A stretch of 64,000 nucleotides of DNA from Lachnospira pectinoschiza (GCF_900103815.1 NZ_FNHZ01000001.1:186001-250000); one strand, 5' to 3'; shown: positions 1 through 9,382, numbered from the stretch's first letter. The notes: generated from the sequence alone by a model not told the origin. Program-made: numbers and translations.

Positions 1-102
1 TTCTCTGCTATGGTTTTGGTGATAATGGTATTGCTATTTTCACTTACAGCTAGAATTCTAAGCAACAAAATAAATAGCAAAAAAACTGGTTTAAAGGAAT
101 AA
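1..102 (+). CDS. pstA: Phosphate ABC transporter permease PstA, C-terminal end only
   Basis: The window opens inside a reading frame that runs to a TAA at 100-102. The 33 visible residues are a hydrophobic helix followed by a basic tail, as at the C-terminus of an ABC permease. The identity rests on position: it ends 12 bp before pstB, where pstA sits in pst operons. It would form the membrane channel of the high-affinity phosphate importer together with PstC. Only the last helix is seen, so the family call is by context rather than by motif. Confidence 0.7.
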   Translation, partial: FSAMVLVIMVLLFSLTARILSNKINSKKTGLKE

Positions 103-114
103 AGGTGAATTAAA

Positions 115-909
115 ATGAGTGATACAATATTGGATATCAATAAGGATAATAAAGAGGAAAATGTTAAGCTTGAAGTTAATAACTTGAACTTATTTTACGG
201 ACAATTTCAGGCATTACATAACATTTCCATGAATATAAAAGCTAATAAGATAACAGCCCTAATTGGCCCATCAGGTTGCGGTAAGTCTACATTTTTAAAG
301 ACTCTTAATAGAATGAATGATTTAGAAGAAAATGTATCAATTAATGGTGAGTTAAAGCTTGATAATACAGACATCTATAAGGAAATGGATGCTCTTGAAT
401 TAAGAAAGAGAGTGGGTATGGTTTTTCAGCAGCCGAATCCTTTTCCTAAGACTATATATGACAATGTGGCTTATGGTCCAAGAATTAATGGTATAAAAAA
501 GAAAGCCCAGTTAGATGAAATCGTGGAGCGAAGCCTAAGACAGGCAGCTATCTGGGATGAGTTAAAGGATAGATTACATAAAAGTGCCCTTGGACTATCA
601 GGTGGACAGCAGCAAAGACTATGTATAGCAAGAACTTTGGCAGTAGAGCCAGAGGTAGTACTAATGGATGAGCCAACTTCCGCCCTAGATCCAATTTCAA
701 CTTCTAAGATAGAAGAATTAGCAAACGAATTAAAGAAGAAATACACAATTGTTATTGTAACTCACAACATGCAGCAGGCTTTAAGAGTTGCGGATGATAC
801 TGCATTTTTCTTATTAGGAGAGCTAATTGAATTTAGAGATACTAAAAAGCTATTCTCTTATCCAATGGATAAAAGAACTGAGGATTATATTACTGGTAGA
901 TTCGGTTAA
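115..909 (+). CDS. pstB: Phosphate ABC transporter ATP-binding protein PstB
   Basis: This 264-aa protein is the ATPase that powers phosphate import through PstA/PstC. It shows a Walker A motif GPSGCGKS near residues 52-59, the Q-loop VFQQPNPFP typical of PstB, the signature LSGGQQQR, Walker [14 protein letters not shown] and the switch histidine in VTHNMQQ. Length matches PstB (about 250-260 aa) with a slightly longer acidic, lysine-rich N-terminus. The start has an AAGGTG ribosome-binding site. It lies between the pstA tail and phoU, so the three probably form one phosphate-starvation operon whose promoter is outside the window. Confidence 0.97.
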   Translation: MSDTILDINKDNKEENVKLEVNNLNLFYGQFQALHNISMNIKANKITALIGPSGCGKSTFLKTLNRMNDLEENVSINGELKLDNTDIYKEMDALELRKRVGMVFQQPNPFPKTIYDNVAYGPRINGIKKKAQLDEIVERSLRQAAIWDELKDRLHKSALGLSGGQQQRLCIARTLAVEPEVVLMDEPTSALDPISTSKIEELANELKKKYTIVIVTHNMQQALRVADDTAFFLLGELIEFRDTKKLFSYPMDKRTEDYITGRFG

Positions 910-964
910 TTTAACTCAGTCGGGGTACAAGCTCCGACTAATTTAACGCTTTGCGAGTCTTGAC
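910..964 (-). repeat. Dispersed hairpin repeat B, short copy
   Basis: This pstB-phoU spacer is the reverse complement of the two ends of the repeat at 57988-58113, with about 75 bp of that longer copy missing from the middle. The shared parts are the arm pair around CAGTCGGGGTACAAGCTCCG and a GCGAGTCTTGAC end. It folds into a hairpin between the two genes and may be a processing or stability element in the pst transcript. It is also what an internally deleted miniature element would look like. Confidence 0.75.
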
Positions 965-985
965 GAATAAAAAGGAAGGGGAATT

Positions 986-1636
986 ATGAGATCAAAGTTT
1001 GATGAGCAGTTGAAAAGTCTTAATGAAGAGATGATTCGCATGTCTAGCATGATTGAAAATGCTATTAAAGAGGCCATAGAAGCTTTATTAAAGCAGGACG
1101 TCACAAAGGCTAGACAGATTATGGAAAATGACGACTATATAGATCAAGAGCAAAAAAGAATTGAGAATATTTGCTTTCAGTTACTAATCCAGCAACAGCC
1201 AGTGGCTAAGGATTTAAGAAATATAACAGCGGCCATGAAGATGGTAACAGATATGGAAAGAATTGGAGATCATGCAGCAGATATTTCTGAACTTACAGTA
1301 GTGCTTTCAGATGTGCCTTATCAGGTAAAGATTGATAATATTAAGGATATGGCTAAAGAAAGCATAGATATGTTAAAGCAGGCAGTAACTGCCTATGTAG
1401 ACTCAGACATGAAGATGGCAAGAGAAGTCATTGAACATGATGATGTTGTAGATGAGCTATTCTGCAAGGTAAAGTCAGATTTAATTGATGTTATGCAAAA
1501 TAATACTGCCTATGAAGAACATGCAGCAGATCTTTTAATGGTTAACAAGTACCTAGAAAGAATTGGCGACCATGCTACTAATATTGCAGAGTGGGTTATT
1601 TTTTCGCTAGATGATAAGGGAATAAAAAAATCCTAG
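986..1636 (+). CDS. phoU: Phosphate signalling and uptake regulator PhoU
   Basis: This 216-aa all-helical protein is PhoU, which restrains the Pst transporter and phosphate two-component signalling when phosphate is plentiful. Two PhoU repeats are visible, each with the metal-binding motif: ERIGDHAADISE near residue 91 and ERIGDHATNIAE near residue 194. Length is standard (about 215-235 aa). A strong AAGGAAGGGG site precedes the ATG. It closes the pst operon and is followed by a terminator at 1676-1709. No phoR/phoP pair lies next to it in this window. Confidence 0.97.
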   Translation: MRSKFDEQLKSLNEEMIRMSSMIENAIKEAIEALLKQDVTKARQIMENDDYIDQEQKRIENICFQLLIQQQPVAKDLRNITAAMKMVTDMERIGDHAADISELTVVLSDVPYQVKIDNIKDMAKESIDMLKQAVTAYVDSDMKMAREVIEHDDVVDELFCKVKSDLIDVMQNNTAYEEHAADLLMVNKYLERIGDHATNIAEWVIFSLDDKGIKKS

Positions 1637-1675
1637 AGTTAGCAGAGACAATTGAAATTTTAACGTATTAATTAG

Positions 1676-1709
1676 AAAGGCATTAGCTAATAGCTAACGC
1701 CTTTTTTTA
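1676..1709 (+). terminator. Rho-independent terminator of the pst-phoU operon
   Basis: The arms AAAGGCATTAGCT and AGCTAACGCCTTT flank a 3-nt loop (one mismatch), followed by a run of T. It starts 40 bp after the phoU stop. Confidence 0.85.
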
Positions 1710-1837
1710 TACAAGATTTTCATAGTTTTCTTATATATTATAAGGCTAATATTTGCATTTTTAGTATAATTATTTTAGAATATAAATATATGAAATTAGA
1801 TCGTGAAAATTGTCTTTTGATGACTGGGGGATAATTT

Positions 1838-2182
1838 ATGGAGAATATTTATCAGCAGGCAGAGAATATACTTAGGTATATAGTTGAATTTTCAACATTG
1901 TTGTTGGAGCTTTTTGGTATTTGTATCCTTGTTTATACTGCTATTAAGAGCTTTATTTATTGGCTAAAAAAGGATGATTCTATTAGATTGATTCTTGCTC
2001 AAGGAATTGCTCTTGCCTTAGAATTTAAGCTGGGCGGTGAGGTTTTAAGAACTGTAGTTGTTCGTGAATGGGCGGAACTTGGAATCCTTGGTGCAATTAT
2101 ACTTTTAAGGGCAGCCCTTACATTTTTAATACATTGGGAAATTAAAAATGAGAAGAAGGAACTTGAGGAGCCAAAGAACTAG
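1838..2182 (+). CDS. Small DUF1622-type membrane protein
   Basis: This 114-aa protein has hydrophobic segments near residues 15-40, 48-62 and 78-100, an amphipathic stretch LAQGIALALEFKLGGEVLRT between them, and a charged C-terminal tail. Length and the central motif resemble DUF1622 membrane proteins, whose function is unknown. A TGGGGGAT ribosome-binding site sits just before the ATG. It lies after the phoU terminator and only 14 bp before the next gene, so it may be the first gene of the downstream glycan cluster, or simply read through into it. Confidence 0.6.
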   Translation: MENIYQQAENILRYIVEFSTLLLELFGICILVYTAIKSFIYWLKKDDSIRLILAQGIALALEFKLGGEVLRTVVVREWAELGILGAIILLRAALTFLIHWEIKNEKKELEEPKN

Positions 2183-2196
2183 AAATAGGTGATTTT

Positions 2197-2859
2197 ATGA
2201 TATTTAACAAGAATAAGGAAAATCTAGCAAGCGAGGCTCATGCTTTAAAGATTGAGAAAGAGTGGATAGAAAGGCAGGAGCTTTACGGGAAAGAATTAGA
2301 AGACCACTATAATTATATAAAAAAATTATTGGATAAAAACGACGTCAAAGCAAGACAACTCCTAGTAATGGAATATTTGAATAAAAAGGACATTCCAGAA
2401 TATAAATCAGATCAAAAGCATGTGAATTTCTTTATTCTACTTTATCTCTACGTGGAAGAGTTAAATAGTATGGAAGAGAGAACTATCCTTGATTGCGCTA
2501 GGAATTATGAGGAGTTATCTAAGCTTTTGAAGATTTTTAGAATGCTTTTATTCCGTCTTGAATTTACTGGGGATGAAAATGATTCGCTCTTTGCAGAATT
2601 TGTTCTAAATAATGGTCTATCTAAAACTTGTGTGGAGCGAATGGTAGTTTTTGTAAATGTAGATAAATACATGATTTACAAGAAACTATCTAATATATTT
2701 TTTGAAAATAATAAACTAGTTTATATGTTAGTTATGTTAAAGGCTTGTGATGAAATTAAGCCTAATATAGAAGAAAACATTCTTCTGATGGCTAACATAT
2801 ATAAAATTTTGGGGCTTGAGAAATTAGAAAAGGAAACTTTAGCAAGGTTGGCAAAATAA
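2197..2859 (+). CDS. Uncharacterised helical protein at head of glycan cluster
   Basis: I do not recognise this 220-aa protein. It is rich in charged residues and leucine, appears entirely helical by eye, and has neither signal peptide nor membrane segment. The N-terminal 40 residues look like a coiled coil (EKEWIERQELYGKELEDHYN). The C-terminal half reads like short helical repeats, possibly TPR-like, but without a clear consensus. It has an AGGTG ribosome-binding site and is 21 bp upstream of the first sugar aminotransferase, which suggests a scaffold or accessory role in the same pathway. That role is inferred from position only. Confidence 0.6.
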   Translation: MIFNKNKENLASEAHALKIEKEWIERQELYGKELEDHYNYIKKLLDKNDVKARQLLVMEYLNKKDIPEYKSDQKHVNFFILLYLYVEELNSMEERTILDCARNYEELSKLLKIFRMLLFRLEFTGDENDSLFAEFVLNNGLSKTCVERMVVFVNVDKYMIYKKLSNIFFENNKLVYMLVMLKACDEIKPNIEENILLMANIYKILGLEKLEKETLARLAK

Positions 2860-2880
2860 TAGAAACTGGGGAGAAATACT

Positions 2881-3984
2881 ATGGGGGAAAGAATAAATAT
2901 AACACGTTCTTCTATGCCACCCTATGAGGAATTTATTGATGCGATTAAGCCTTTGTGGGATTCGCATTGGATGACCAATATGGGTAGATATCACAATGAA
3001 TTAGAGGAGAAGCTGAAGGATTATTTAAAGGTGGATAAAATCTCACTTTTAGTTAATGGACATATGTCTCTTGAAATGATAATTCAGGCTTTCTCTTTTC
3101 CAGAGGGCAGTGAAATTATAACTAGCCCTTTTACCTTTATATCCACAACCCATGCAATTGTTAGAAATGGCTGTAAACCGGTATTTTGCGATGTTAAGGC
3201 CAGTGATGGAACAATTGACGAAGAAAAAATAGAGGATTTGATTACGGAAAAAACTGTGGCAATCCTTCCAATTCATGTTTATGGAAATTTATGCGCCACA
3301 GAAAAAATAGAAAAAATAGCTAAGGACTACAATCTTAAAGTCATTTATGATGCGGCCCATGCCTTTGGAGAAAGCCTTAATGAGGTGGGAATTGGCAACT
3401 TTGGTGATGCCTCAATCCTAAGTTTTCACGCCACAAAGGTTTTTAATAGTATAGAAGGCGGCGCAGTATGTTTTCATGATGATTGGATTTATGAGAAGTT
3501 ATATAACCTTAAAAATTTCGGAATTCGCAGCGAAACTTTAGTAGCTGAGGTTGGCGCAAATGCTAAGATGAACGAATTTTGTGCCATTATGGGTCTATGT
3601 AATTTAAGACATCTAGCAGAAGCAATTAAGTCTAGAAAGGAAGCCTTTGATTATTACTGTGAGGCCCTTGATAAAATAAAAGGTATAAGCACCTTTAGAG
3701 TGCTTAAGCCTGGGGAAGTCAATAATTATGCCTATTTCCCAATCTTAGTTACAGATGAGGCAAGCTGCAATAGAAACGAGATTTACGATAAGCTGCGCTC
3801 AGATGATATATTTGCAAGAAAATATTTCTACCCCATTACTGCAGACCAAAACTGTTTTAGAAACAAGTATAAGGAAGTTGATCTTCATGTAGCAAGAGAT
3901 TTATCTAAGCATATATTAACCTTGCCTTTATACGAAGGCATTACAAGAGCAGAGCAGGACAGGGTTATTAAGGCGCTATCTTAA
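2881..3984 (+). CDS. DegT/DnrJ/EryC1/StrS family PLP-dependent sugar aminotransferase
   Basis: This 367-aa enzyme belongs to the DegT/DnrJ/EryC1/StrS aminotransferases, which put an amino group on a nucleotide-linked keto-sugar. The family layout is intact: SPFTFISTTHAIV near residue 80, the PLP-contacting DAAHAFGE near 157, and the Schiff-base lysine in SFHATKVFNSIEGG (K186). Length is typical. It starts the enzymatic part of the glycan cluster, with an NAD-dependent epimerase and two glycosyltransferases downstream. The exact sugar (for example a 3- or 4-amino-deoxyhexose) cannot be read from sequence alone. Confidence 0.88.
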   Translation: MGERINITRSSMPPYEEFIDAIKPLWDSHWMTNMGRYHNELEEKLKDYLKVDKISLLVNGHMSLEMIIQAFSFPEGSEIITSPFTFISTTHAIVRNGCKPVFCDVKASDGTIDEEKIEDLITEKTVAILPIHVYGNLCATEKIEKIAKDYNLKVIYDAAHAFGESLNEVGIGNFGDASILSFHATKVFNSIEGGAVCFHDDWIYEKLYNLKNFGIRSETLVAEVGANAKMNEFCAIMGLCNLRHLAEAIKSRKEAFDYYCEALDKIKGISTFRVLKPGEVNNYAYFPILVTDEASCNRNEIYDKLRSDDIFARKYFYPITADQNCFRNKYKEVDLHVARDLSKHILTLPLYEGITRAEQDRVIKALS

Positions 3985-3993
3985 GGGGGATTT

Positions 3994-5943
3994 ATGAAAA
4001 AAAGAGACACAGGATTAGAGGGAATAATTGAATATTTTGGAAAAGTCAAAAATGAATTTGAGGGGGAATTTGAATTAGAGTCTATAGCTGAGAAGATAGC
4101 AGCAATTCCTACACTAATAGAGGCGGTGAAAAAGCTAGTCTTTCCAGAGATTCTAGAGGATTATTTAGAATATTTTGATTTCATAGTTGGCTTTTTTGAT
4201 TCTTGTAAAAATGAGACATTTTTAAAGGAAAACATTCAAGACGTGTATGATTCTGTAAATCTTTTAGCTAGTGGTCTAGAGGAGATTAAAGAGCGAATAG
4301 AGGGTTTACAGGGCTTTTGTCCGTGTTGTGGAAAGGAAGTTTACTATAGTGCTAAGGATGGACAATGCAAGAATTGTACGAGCTCAAGAAGAGATAGACT
4401 TGTAAGTTTATTCTTAAAAAAGATTTCCCTATCTACAGCGACAGAAGAAACTAGTGTCTTACAAATTGCTCCAACCCCTGTAATTGATGCCTATATAAAT
4501 TTGTGGTGTTCACTTATTAAATATGAAAGTTTAAATGCATTTCAGACAGATCTAAACTTTAAAGAAGATATGGAAAAGCTAAAGCAAAAAGAGGACAAAA
4601 GCTATGATTTAATTATTCTTTCAAAGCTTGCTATAGATAAATTATCTGAAGGTGAATTATTAGAAAACTTAAAAAGAATCTTAAAAGATGATGGTGAGAT
4701 AGTAATTTTAGCAGAGTTAGGGGATTTAGAAGATTCGGATAATCCAGAAATTTCTAGCATGTCAGAAAAGATTATAGCTAGTCTAAATGCTAACTTCTAT
4801 TTAACGGAGCTTGGAGTTGAATATTTTGGACAAGATGATTTTGAAAAAAGTGGACTTGCTTGCTCTAGCCTATTAACAGTTTTGACTAAGACTAAGTTAG
4901 AGGATTTCTATAAAGGCTTTAGACCTGTAATTAATAAGGATTTAATTGAAAATGGTCCTCTAGTTTCAGTAATTATGCCAGCTTATAATCATGAGAAATA
5001 TGTAAGAAGGGCTATTGAGAGTGTAATTAATCAAAGCTATAAGAATATAGAATTTATTGTATGCGATGATGCCTCAACGGATAAGACTCCTGAAATTATG
5101 AAGGAGTATTCTAAATATTTCAAAAAAGAATTTTACTTTACAGAAAATCTAAGGGGTAGAATTCCCTTTTTAGCTAAAGAAGCTAGTGGAAAATATATTG
5201 CACTTATGCATTCTGATGATGTATGGGATAAGGATAAACTAGCTATTCAGATAGATTATTTGGAGAAAAATGGAGGCATCTCTTTAACTTGGGCCTACTA
5301 TTTGCGAGATGATGGTGAAACAACAGGAGATGCAGTATTTTTTGAAAAAAATCGAAGTCGAACTCAATGGCTAAAATACCTTTGGGAGAATTCTAATTGT
5401 TTTTGCAATCCTTCTTCAGTTATGGCAAGAGAAATATTTTTAGAAGAGCAAAAGCATGGCCTTGCTTGCAGGCAATTGCCGGATTTCTTTAAGTGGGTAG
5501 ATTATTTATGTAAGTATGATTTGCATCTTATTTGCCTTCCACTAACTTATCTTGGAGTGCACTACACAGGGGATAATAAAAATGAATCTGCTCCAACAGA
5601 TGATAATATTTATAGAACTTCAGTGGAGGAGGGCTTTGTTTGGATGCAGGTCTTAGAAGATATGGAGGATACGCTTTTTGTGGCTGCCTTTAAGGATTTA
5701 TTTAGAAGAAAAGAGGCTATCAGTAGGGAAGAGCTAATGTGTGAGCGATATTTTCTTCTTTTAGATAGTGAAAAAACAGCCCAGCAAACCAGCGCAATTT
5801 TTTATATGCATAGACATTACTCAGAAATCATAGACTGTCTAAAGGAAAAATATAATTACATAAAGGCTGATTTTATGCAGGATGAACTTAAAAAAGGCTT
5901 TATGCAATTTTTGGATAAAAAAGACACTATAGTGAAGAAATAA
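3994..5943 (+). CDS. Zn-ribbon/methyltransferase-like/GT2 glycosyltransferase fusion
   Basis: This 649-aa protein appears to have three parts. Residues 1-105 are an acidic helical region. Residues 109-130 hold CPCCG and CKNC, a likely zinc ribbon. Residues 130-310 resemble a class I methyltransferase core, with YDLIILSKLAIDKLSEGE and LKDDGEIVILAE matching late Rossmann strands, though a clear glycine-rich SAM motif is not seen. From about 324 comes a GT-A glycosyltransferase family 2 domain: PLVSVIMPAYNHEKYVRRAI, VCDDASTDKT and the DxD-like MHSDDVWDKD. It is cytoplasmic. The GT2 call is firm and the methyltransferase call is tentative. It sits 9 bp after the aminotransferase gene. Confidence 0.8.
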   Translation: MKKRDTGLEGIIEYFGKVKNEFEGEFELESIAEKIAAIPTLIEAVKKLVFPEILEDYLEYFDFIVGFFDSCKNETFLKENIQDVYDSVNLLASGLEEIKERIEGLQGFCPCCGKEVYYSAKDGQCKNCTSSRRDRLVSLFLKKISLSTATEETSVLQIAPTPVIDAYINLWCSLIKYESLNAFQTDLNFKEDMEKLKQKEDKSYDLIILSKLAIDKLSEGELLENLKRILKDDGEIVILAELGDLEDSDNPEISSMSEKIIASLNANFYLTELGVEYFGQDDFEKSGLACSSLLTVLTKTKLEDFYKGFRPVINKDLIENGPLVSVIMPAYNHEKYVRRAIESVINQSYKNIEFIVCDDASTDKTPEIMKEYSKYFKKEFYFTENLRGRIPFLAKEASGKYIALMHSDDVWDKDKLAIQIDYLEKNGGISLTWAYYLRDDGETTGDAVFFEKNRSRTQWLKYLWENSNCFCNPSSVMAREIFLEEQKHGLACRQLPDFFKWVDYLCKYDLHLICLPLTYLGVHYTGDNKNESAPTDDNIYRTSVEEGFVWMQVLEDMEDTLFVAAFKDLFRRKEAISREELMCERYFLLLDSEKTAQQTSAIFYMHRHYSEIIDCLKEKYNYIKADFMQDELKKGFMQFLDKKDTIVKK

Positions 5944-5965
5944 GATTTTTAGATGAGGGTTAAAT

Positions 5966-6946
5966 ATGAAAGAAATTGGGGGTTATTTTGAATTAGAGGT
6001 TAATAATTTAGATATGTTACACAAGGAGGCCTATGCCTTTAACACAGGTTCAAATTGCCTAGCTTTTCTTATTAATGCGAGGCATATTAAAAAGATTAGA
6101 ATTCCCATATATGCCTGTTCATCTATTAAAGCCACTTGTAAAAAATATGGTCTGGCCATAAAAGAATATAGAATCGATAATAGGCTTAGACCCGCTAATT
6201 ACCTAGAAGAGGATATGAAATTAGAGCCCGAGGAATGGCTATATGTCATAAATTATTACGGTCAGTTAGAGGAGGACTACTTATATAAGTTAAAGAAAAA
6301 ATACGACAGAGTAATCATAGATAATGTGCAGGCATATTTTCAAAAAAGAATAGAGAATTGTGATTGCATATACTCTGCAAGAAAGTTTTTTGGAGTGGCA
6401 GATGGGGCTTTTCTTTACACAGATGCCGACCTTAAAGAGGAATATGAAAAACTAGAATACGAAGAAGTAAGGGAGAATATGTCTCATTTACTAGGACGGT
6501 TCGAAAATAGTGCCAAGAATTTTTTTGAAGATTTTAGACATAATGAAGAAAGATTGGCTAAGGCAGATATTAAGAAGATGTCTTTAATTAGCAAAAATCT
6601 TTTGAAGGGAATTGATTATGAAAATGTTGGCAGGAAACGACAGGATAACGCTAGATTTTTACAGGAAAAACTAGGAAAGATTAATGAGTTAGATATTGTA
6701 GTGGGCTTTGGTGCATTTTCATATCCCTTAATGATAAAAGATGCAGAAAAATTAAGGGATAGATTGATCTTTAAAAATATATATCTACCGCTTTTGTGGC
6801 CTAATGTTTTAGTGGAAGCATCGGAGGATTCTTTTGAGTATAAAATGGCAGACTCAGTGCTAAACCTAGTTTGCGACCAAAGATATGATTTAGAAGATAT
6901 GAAATACATGTGCGAACTCTTAATGGGAGAAATGGGGGACTTATGA
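5966..6946 (+). CDS. Divergent DegT-like PLP fold type I protein
   Basis: This 326-aa protein resembles a shortened, divergent DegT-type enzyme. AFNTGSNCLAFLI near residue 25 resembles the N-terminal PLP-domain region. VIIDNVQAYF near 118 aligns with the aspartate-containing PLP motif. YSARKFFGVADGAFLYTD contains a candidate Schiff-base lysine, K140. It is about 40 residues shorter than usual. It overlaps the next gene by 4 bp (ATGA), which indicates translational coupling. It may be a second aminotransferase or a non-catalytic partner of the first. Confidence 0.6.
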   Translation: MKEIGGYFELEVNNLDMLHKEAYAFNTGSNCLAFLINARHIKKIRIPIYACSSIKATCKKYGLAIKEYRIDNRLRPANYLEEDMKLEPEEWLYVINYYGQLEEDYLYKLKKKYDRVIIDNVQAYFQKRIENCDCIYSARKFFGVADGAFLYTDADLKEEYEKLEYEEVRENMSHLLGRFENSAKNFFEDFRHNEERLAKADIKKMSLISKNLLKGIDYENVGRKRQDNARFLQEKLGKINELDIVVGFGAFSYPLMIKDAEKLRDRLIFKNIYLPLLWPNVLVEASEDSFEYKMADSVLNLVCDQRYDLEDMKYMCELLMGEMGDL

Positions 6947-7941
6947 AGAAGATAATTCTTTTTGGAGCCACAGGAAATGTAGGCTCTTATGTGCTTTTAT
7001 ATGCCATTGATTATTTTAAAGATAAGGATTATGAAATTATTGCTTGCGGTAAAAGAGAAACTAGATTTTTTGAAAAAATGGGCATTAAATACATTTCTGT
7101 GGATATAGCTAAGAAGGAAGATTTTCATAAGCTGCCAACAGAGGAGGTTTTTGCAGTAATTGACCTAGCAGCAGTGATACCTTCTTATATGGATGATTAC
7201 AGCCCAGAAAAATACATTAATTCCAACATCATTGGAGGCTTTAATATCTTGGAATATTGTAGAAAAGTTGGGGCTGATAGAATCCTTTTCTCCACAACGG
7301 TTTTTGATATTTCTAATTATGCGCAAGAGGGCTATGTTTTAAAGCCAGACCTTCCCCTAAACTTTAGTTATAAAGGGGATCACGCAGTTTATGTAATTAG
7401 TAAGAACACAACTATTGAGCTTTTAAAGCATTACCACGAGGAATATGGCCTTAAGTATTTTATATTTAGGTTTCCAACCATCTATAACTACAGCTCTTAT
7501 CAGTATTATTATCCGGGAGGCGTTAAGACTTTAAGGCCTGTTTACAGGATGATTAATAATGCCATGAAGGGCGAGGATATTGAGCTTTGGGGCAATCCTA
7601 ATTACTCTAAGGATATGGTTTATGTAAATGATTGCGCCCAGATGTTATGTAAGGCCATTGAAGTTAATAAAGAGACGGGGCTTTATAACGTGGGTACAGG
7701 AATTCCAGTAACACTAAAGGAGCAGATTGAGGCAATAATAGATGTATTTTCTCCAGCTAATAAGAAGTCTAAGATTATATATCGTCCGGAAAAGAAGGCA
7801 ACTGGGGGCTTTTTAATGGATGTGGAAAATGCTAAAAGGGAGCTAGGTTATGAGCCAAAGTATGATGTTCATGCCCTTTTTAGAGAATATAAAAAGGAAA
7901 TGGAGCTTAAGCGTTTTGATGAATTAAGGCGTAAGAATTAG
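6943..7941 (+). CDS. NAD-dependent epimerase/dehydratase (extended SDR)
   Basis: This 332-aa enzyme is an extended short-chain dehydrogenase acting on nucleotide sugars. It has the NAD motif GATGNVGS at residues 7-14, a serine/threonine region FSTTVF near 121, and the catalytic pair Y150-x3-K154 in AVYVISKNTT. I start it at the ATG at 6943, which overlaps the previous stop by 4 bp and places the Rossmann motif at the very N-terminus. An upstream in-frame start at 6910 would add 11 residues inside the preceding gene. Epimerisation or dehydration of the precursor sugar is inferred from the family. Confidence 0.88.
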   Translation: MKKIILFGATGNVGSYVLLYAIDYFKDKDYEIIACGKRETRFFEKMGIKYISVDIAKKEDFHKLPTEEVFAVIDLAAVIPSYMDDYSPEKYINSNIIGGFNILEYCRKVGADRILFSTTVFDISNYAQEGYVLKPDLPLNFSYKGDHAVYVISKNTTIELLKHYHEEYGLKYFIFRFPTIYNYSSYQYYYPGGVKTLRPVYRMINNAMKGEDIELWGNPNYSKDMVYVNDCAQMLCKAIEVNKETGLYNVGTGIPVTLKEQIEAIIDVFSPANKKSKIIYRPEKKATGGFLMDVENAKRELGYEPKYDVHALFREYKKEMELKRFDELRRKN

Positions 7942-7977
7942 GACTTTTTGACATTAATAAAAAACTTAGAGGTGCTT

Positions 7978-8676
7978 ATGAAACTAGGAATTATGCAACC
8001 TTATTTTTTCCCTTATATTGGCTATTGGCAGCTTATAAATTTGGTAGATAAATACGTGATTTATGATGATGTCAATTATATTAAGGGAGGATGGATTAAT
8101 AGAAATAAGATTCTTATTAATGGGGAGGCTACATTTTTAAACCTTTATTTAAGCCTTGCTAGTCCGAATAAGAAAATCAATGAAATTCAGATAGATAGTG
8201 GGATTAGGAATCAGAAGAATTTAAAAAGGATTGCTATGGCTTATAAAAAGGCCCCTTATTATGAAGAGACTTATCCTTTGCTAGAAGAACTTTTAACTAG
8301 CAAAGAGACTAATTTAGCTAAGTTGAATGGAAAAATCATAAAAGAAATATCAAGCTATCTTTCCATGAATACTGAATTTGTCTACTCTTCAGAAATTGAA
8401 AAAAACGGACATCTTAAGGGGCAGGAAAAGTTGCTTGATATATGTAAAAGACTTGGAGCTAGTGACTATTATAATGCTATTGGTGGCAAGGCTTTGTATG
8501 ATCAGGAAAGCTTTAGAAGTGAAGGGATTAGATTACATTTTCTAAAGACCAAGGAAATTAGATATAAGCAGTTTGATTCGGACTTTGTGCCAAATCTTTC
8601 TATAATAGACCTTCTAATGTTTAATGGTAGGGAAGGAACTAAGGAATTGTTAAAATGTTACACTTTAGAGGAGTAG
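7978..8676 (+). CDS. WbqC family protein
   Basis: This 232-aa protein opens with MKLGIMQPYFFPYIGYWQLI and continues with YDDVNYIKGGWINRN, the hallmark start of the WbqC family found in O-antigen and other surface-glycan clusters. The biochemical activity of WbqC proteins is not established. The ATG at 7978 is preferred over an in-frame TTG at 7948 because it has an AGAGGTG ribosome-binding site and begins at the conserved motif. The next gene follows after 3 bp, so translation is probably coupled. Confidence 0.85.
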   Translation: MKLGIMQPYFFPYIGYWQLINLVDKYVIYDDVNYIKGGWINRNKILINGEATFLNLYLSLASPNKKINEIQIDSGIRNQKNLKRIAMAYKKAPYYEETYPLLEELLTSKETNLAKLNGKIIKEISSYLSMNTEFVYSSEIEKNGHLKGQEKLLDICKRLGASDYYNAIGGKALYDQESFRSEGIRLHFLKTKEIRYKQFDSDFVPNLSIIDLLMFNGREGTKELLKCYTLEE

Positions 8677-8679
8677 TTT

Positions 8680-9327
8680 ATGGATGATAAGAAATTTGCC
8701 TTTATAATGTGTGTAAATGATGAGGACATGGCAGCAGAGGCCCTTTATTATATTTCAAGGTTAGATATTCCACAGGGTTATAGCCTTGAGGATATTGAGG
8801 TGGTGGATGCAGCTTCAATGACTAGTGGCTATAATGAGGGCATGAAAGCTAGTGATGCCAAGTATAAGATTTATCTTCATCAGGATGTGATGATTGTAAA
8901 TAAGCGATTTCTTTATGAGGTGCTAGACATTTTCAAAGATCCAAAAATTGGCATGTTTGGCTGCGTTGGCTCTCCTAAGATGCCAGAAAATAAGATATTG
9001 TGGAAGTCAAGAGCTGTGGGGGCTTCGTATCACAGCAATAATTACGAGACCTTTATGTCTATATTTGATAACGAGAAGAAAAAATACATGGAGGTGGAGG
9101 CCTTAGACGGGGTCATAATGGTGACTCAAGTGGACATTCCTTGGAGGGAGGATGTGTTTACAGGTTGGGATTTTTATGATATTAGTCAGTCCTATGAATT
9201 TAGAAAGAGGGGCTATAAGATAGTAACCCCCCATCAAGATATTCCTTGGACTTTTCATGATGAGGGCTTTATAAATTATAAGGATTATTATAAGTACAGG
9301 AAAATTTTTAGAGAACTCTATGGTTAA
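8680..9327 (+). CDS. StrF-type family 2-like glycosyltransferase
   Basis: This 215-aa protein matches the StrF-type glycosyltransferase-like domain: a short N-terminal strand FAFIMCVNDE, then SGYNEGMKASDAKY and YLHQDVMI, which contains the conserved aspartate of the metal and nucleotide-sugar site, and a late GWDFYDISQSYEFRKRGYK segment. There is no membrane segment, so it is probably a cytoplasmic transferase. It is the last gene of the glycan cluster. The cluster has no flippase or polymerase here, so it more likely decorates a protein or an existing polymer than builds a capsule; that is inference. Confidence 0.75.
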   Translation: MDDKKFAFIMCVNDEDMAAEALYYISRLDIPQGYSLEDIEVVDAASMTSGYNEGMKASDAKYKIYLHQDVMIVNKRFLYEVLDIFKDPKIGMFGCVGSPKMPENKILWKSRAVGASYHSNNYETFMSIFDNEKKKYMEVEALDGVIMVTQVDIPWREDVFTGWDFYDISQSYEFRKRGYKIVTPHQDIPWTFHDEGFINYKDYYKYRKIFRELYG

Positions 9328-9342
9328 AAGGGGGAGTTCGTC

Positions 9343-9372
9343 TTGACTAACAAAATATTCCATTGATATACT
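9343..9372 (+). promoter_or_regulatory. Promoter of the mntP riboswitch transcript
   Basis: TTGACT (9343-9348) and TATACT (9367-9372) are separated by 18 bp, with a TGA extended -10 directly upstream. Transcription would start near 9379, just where the riboswitch aptamer begins. Confidence 0.75.
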
Positions 9373-9382
9373 GAAAAAACCG

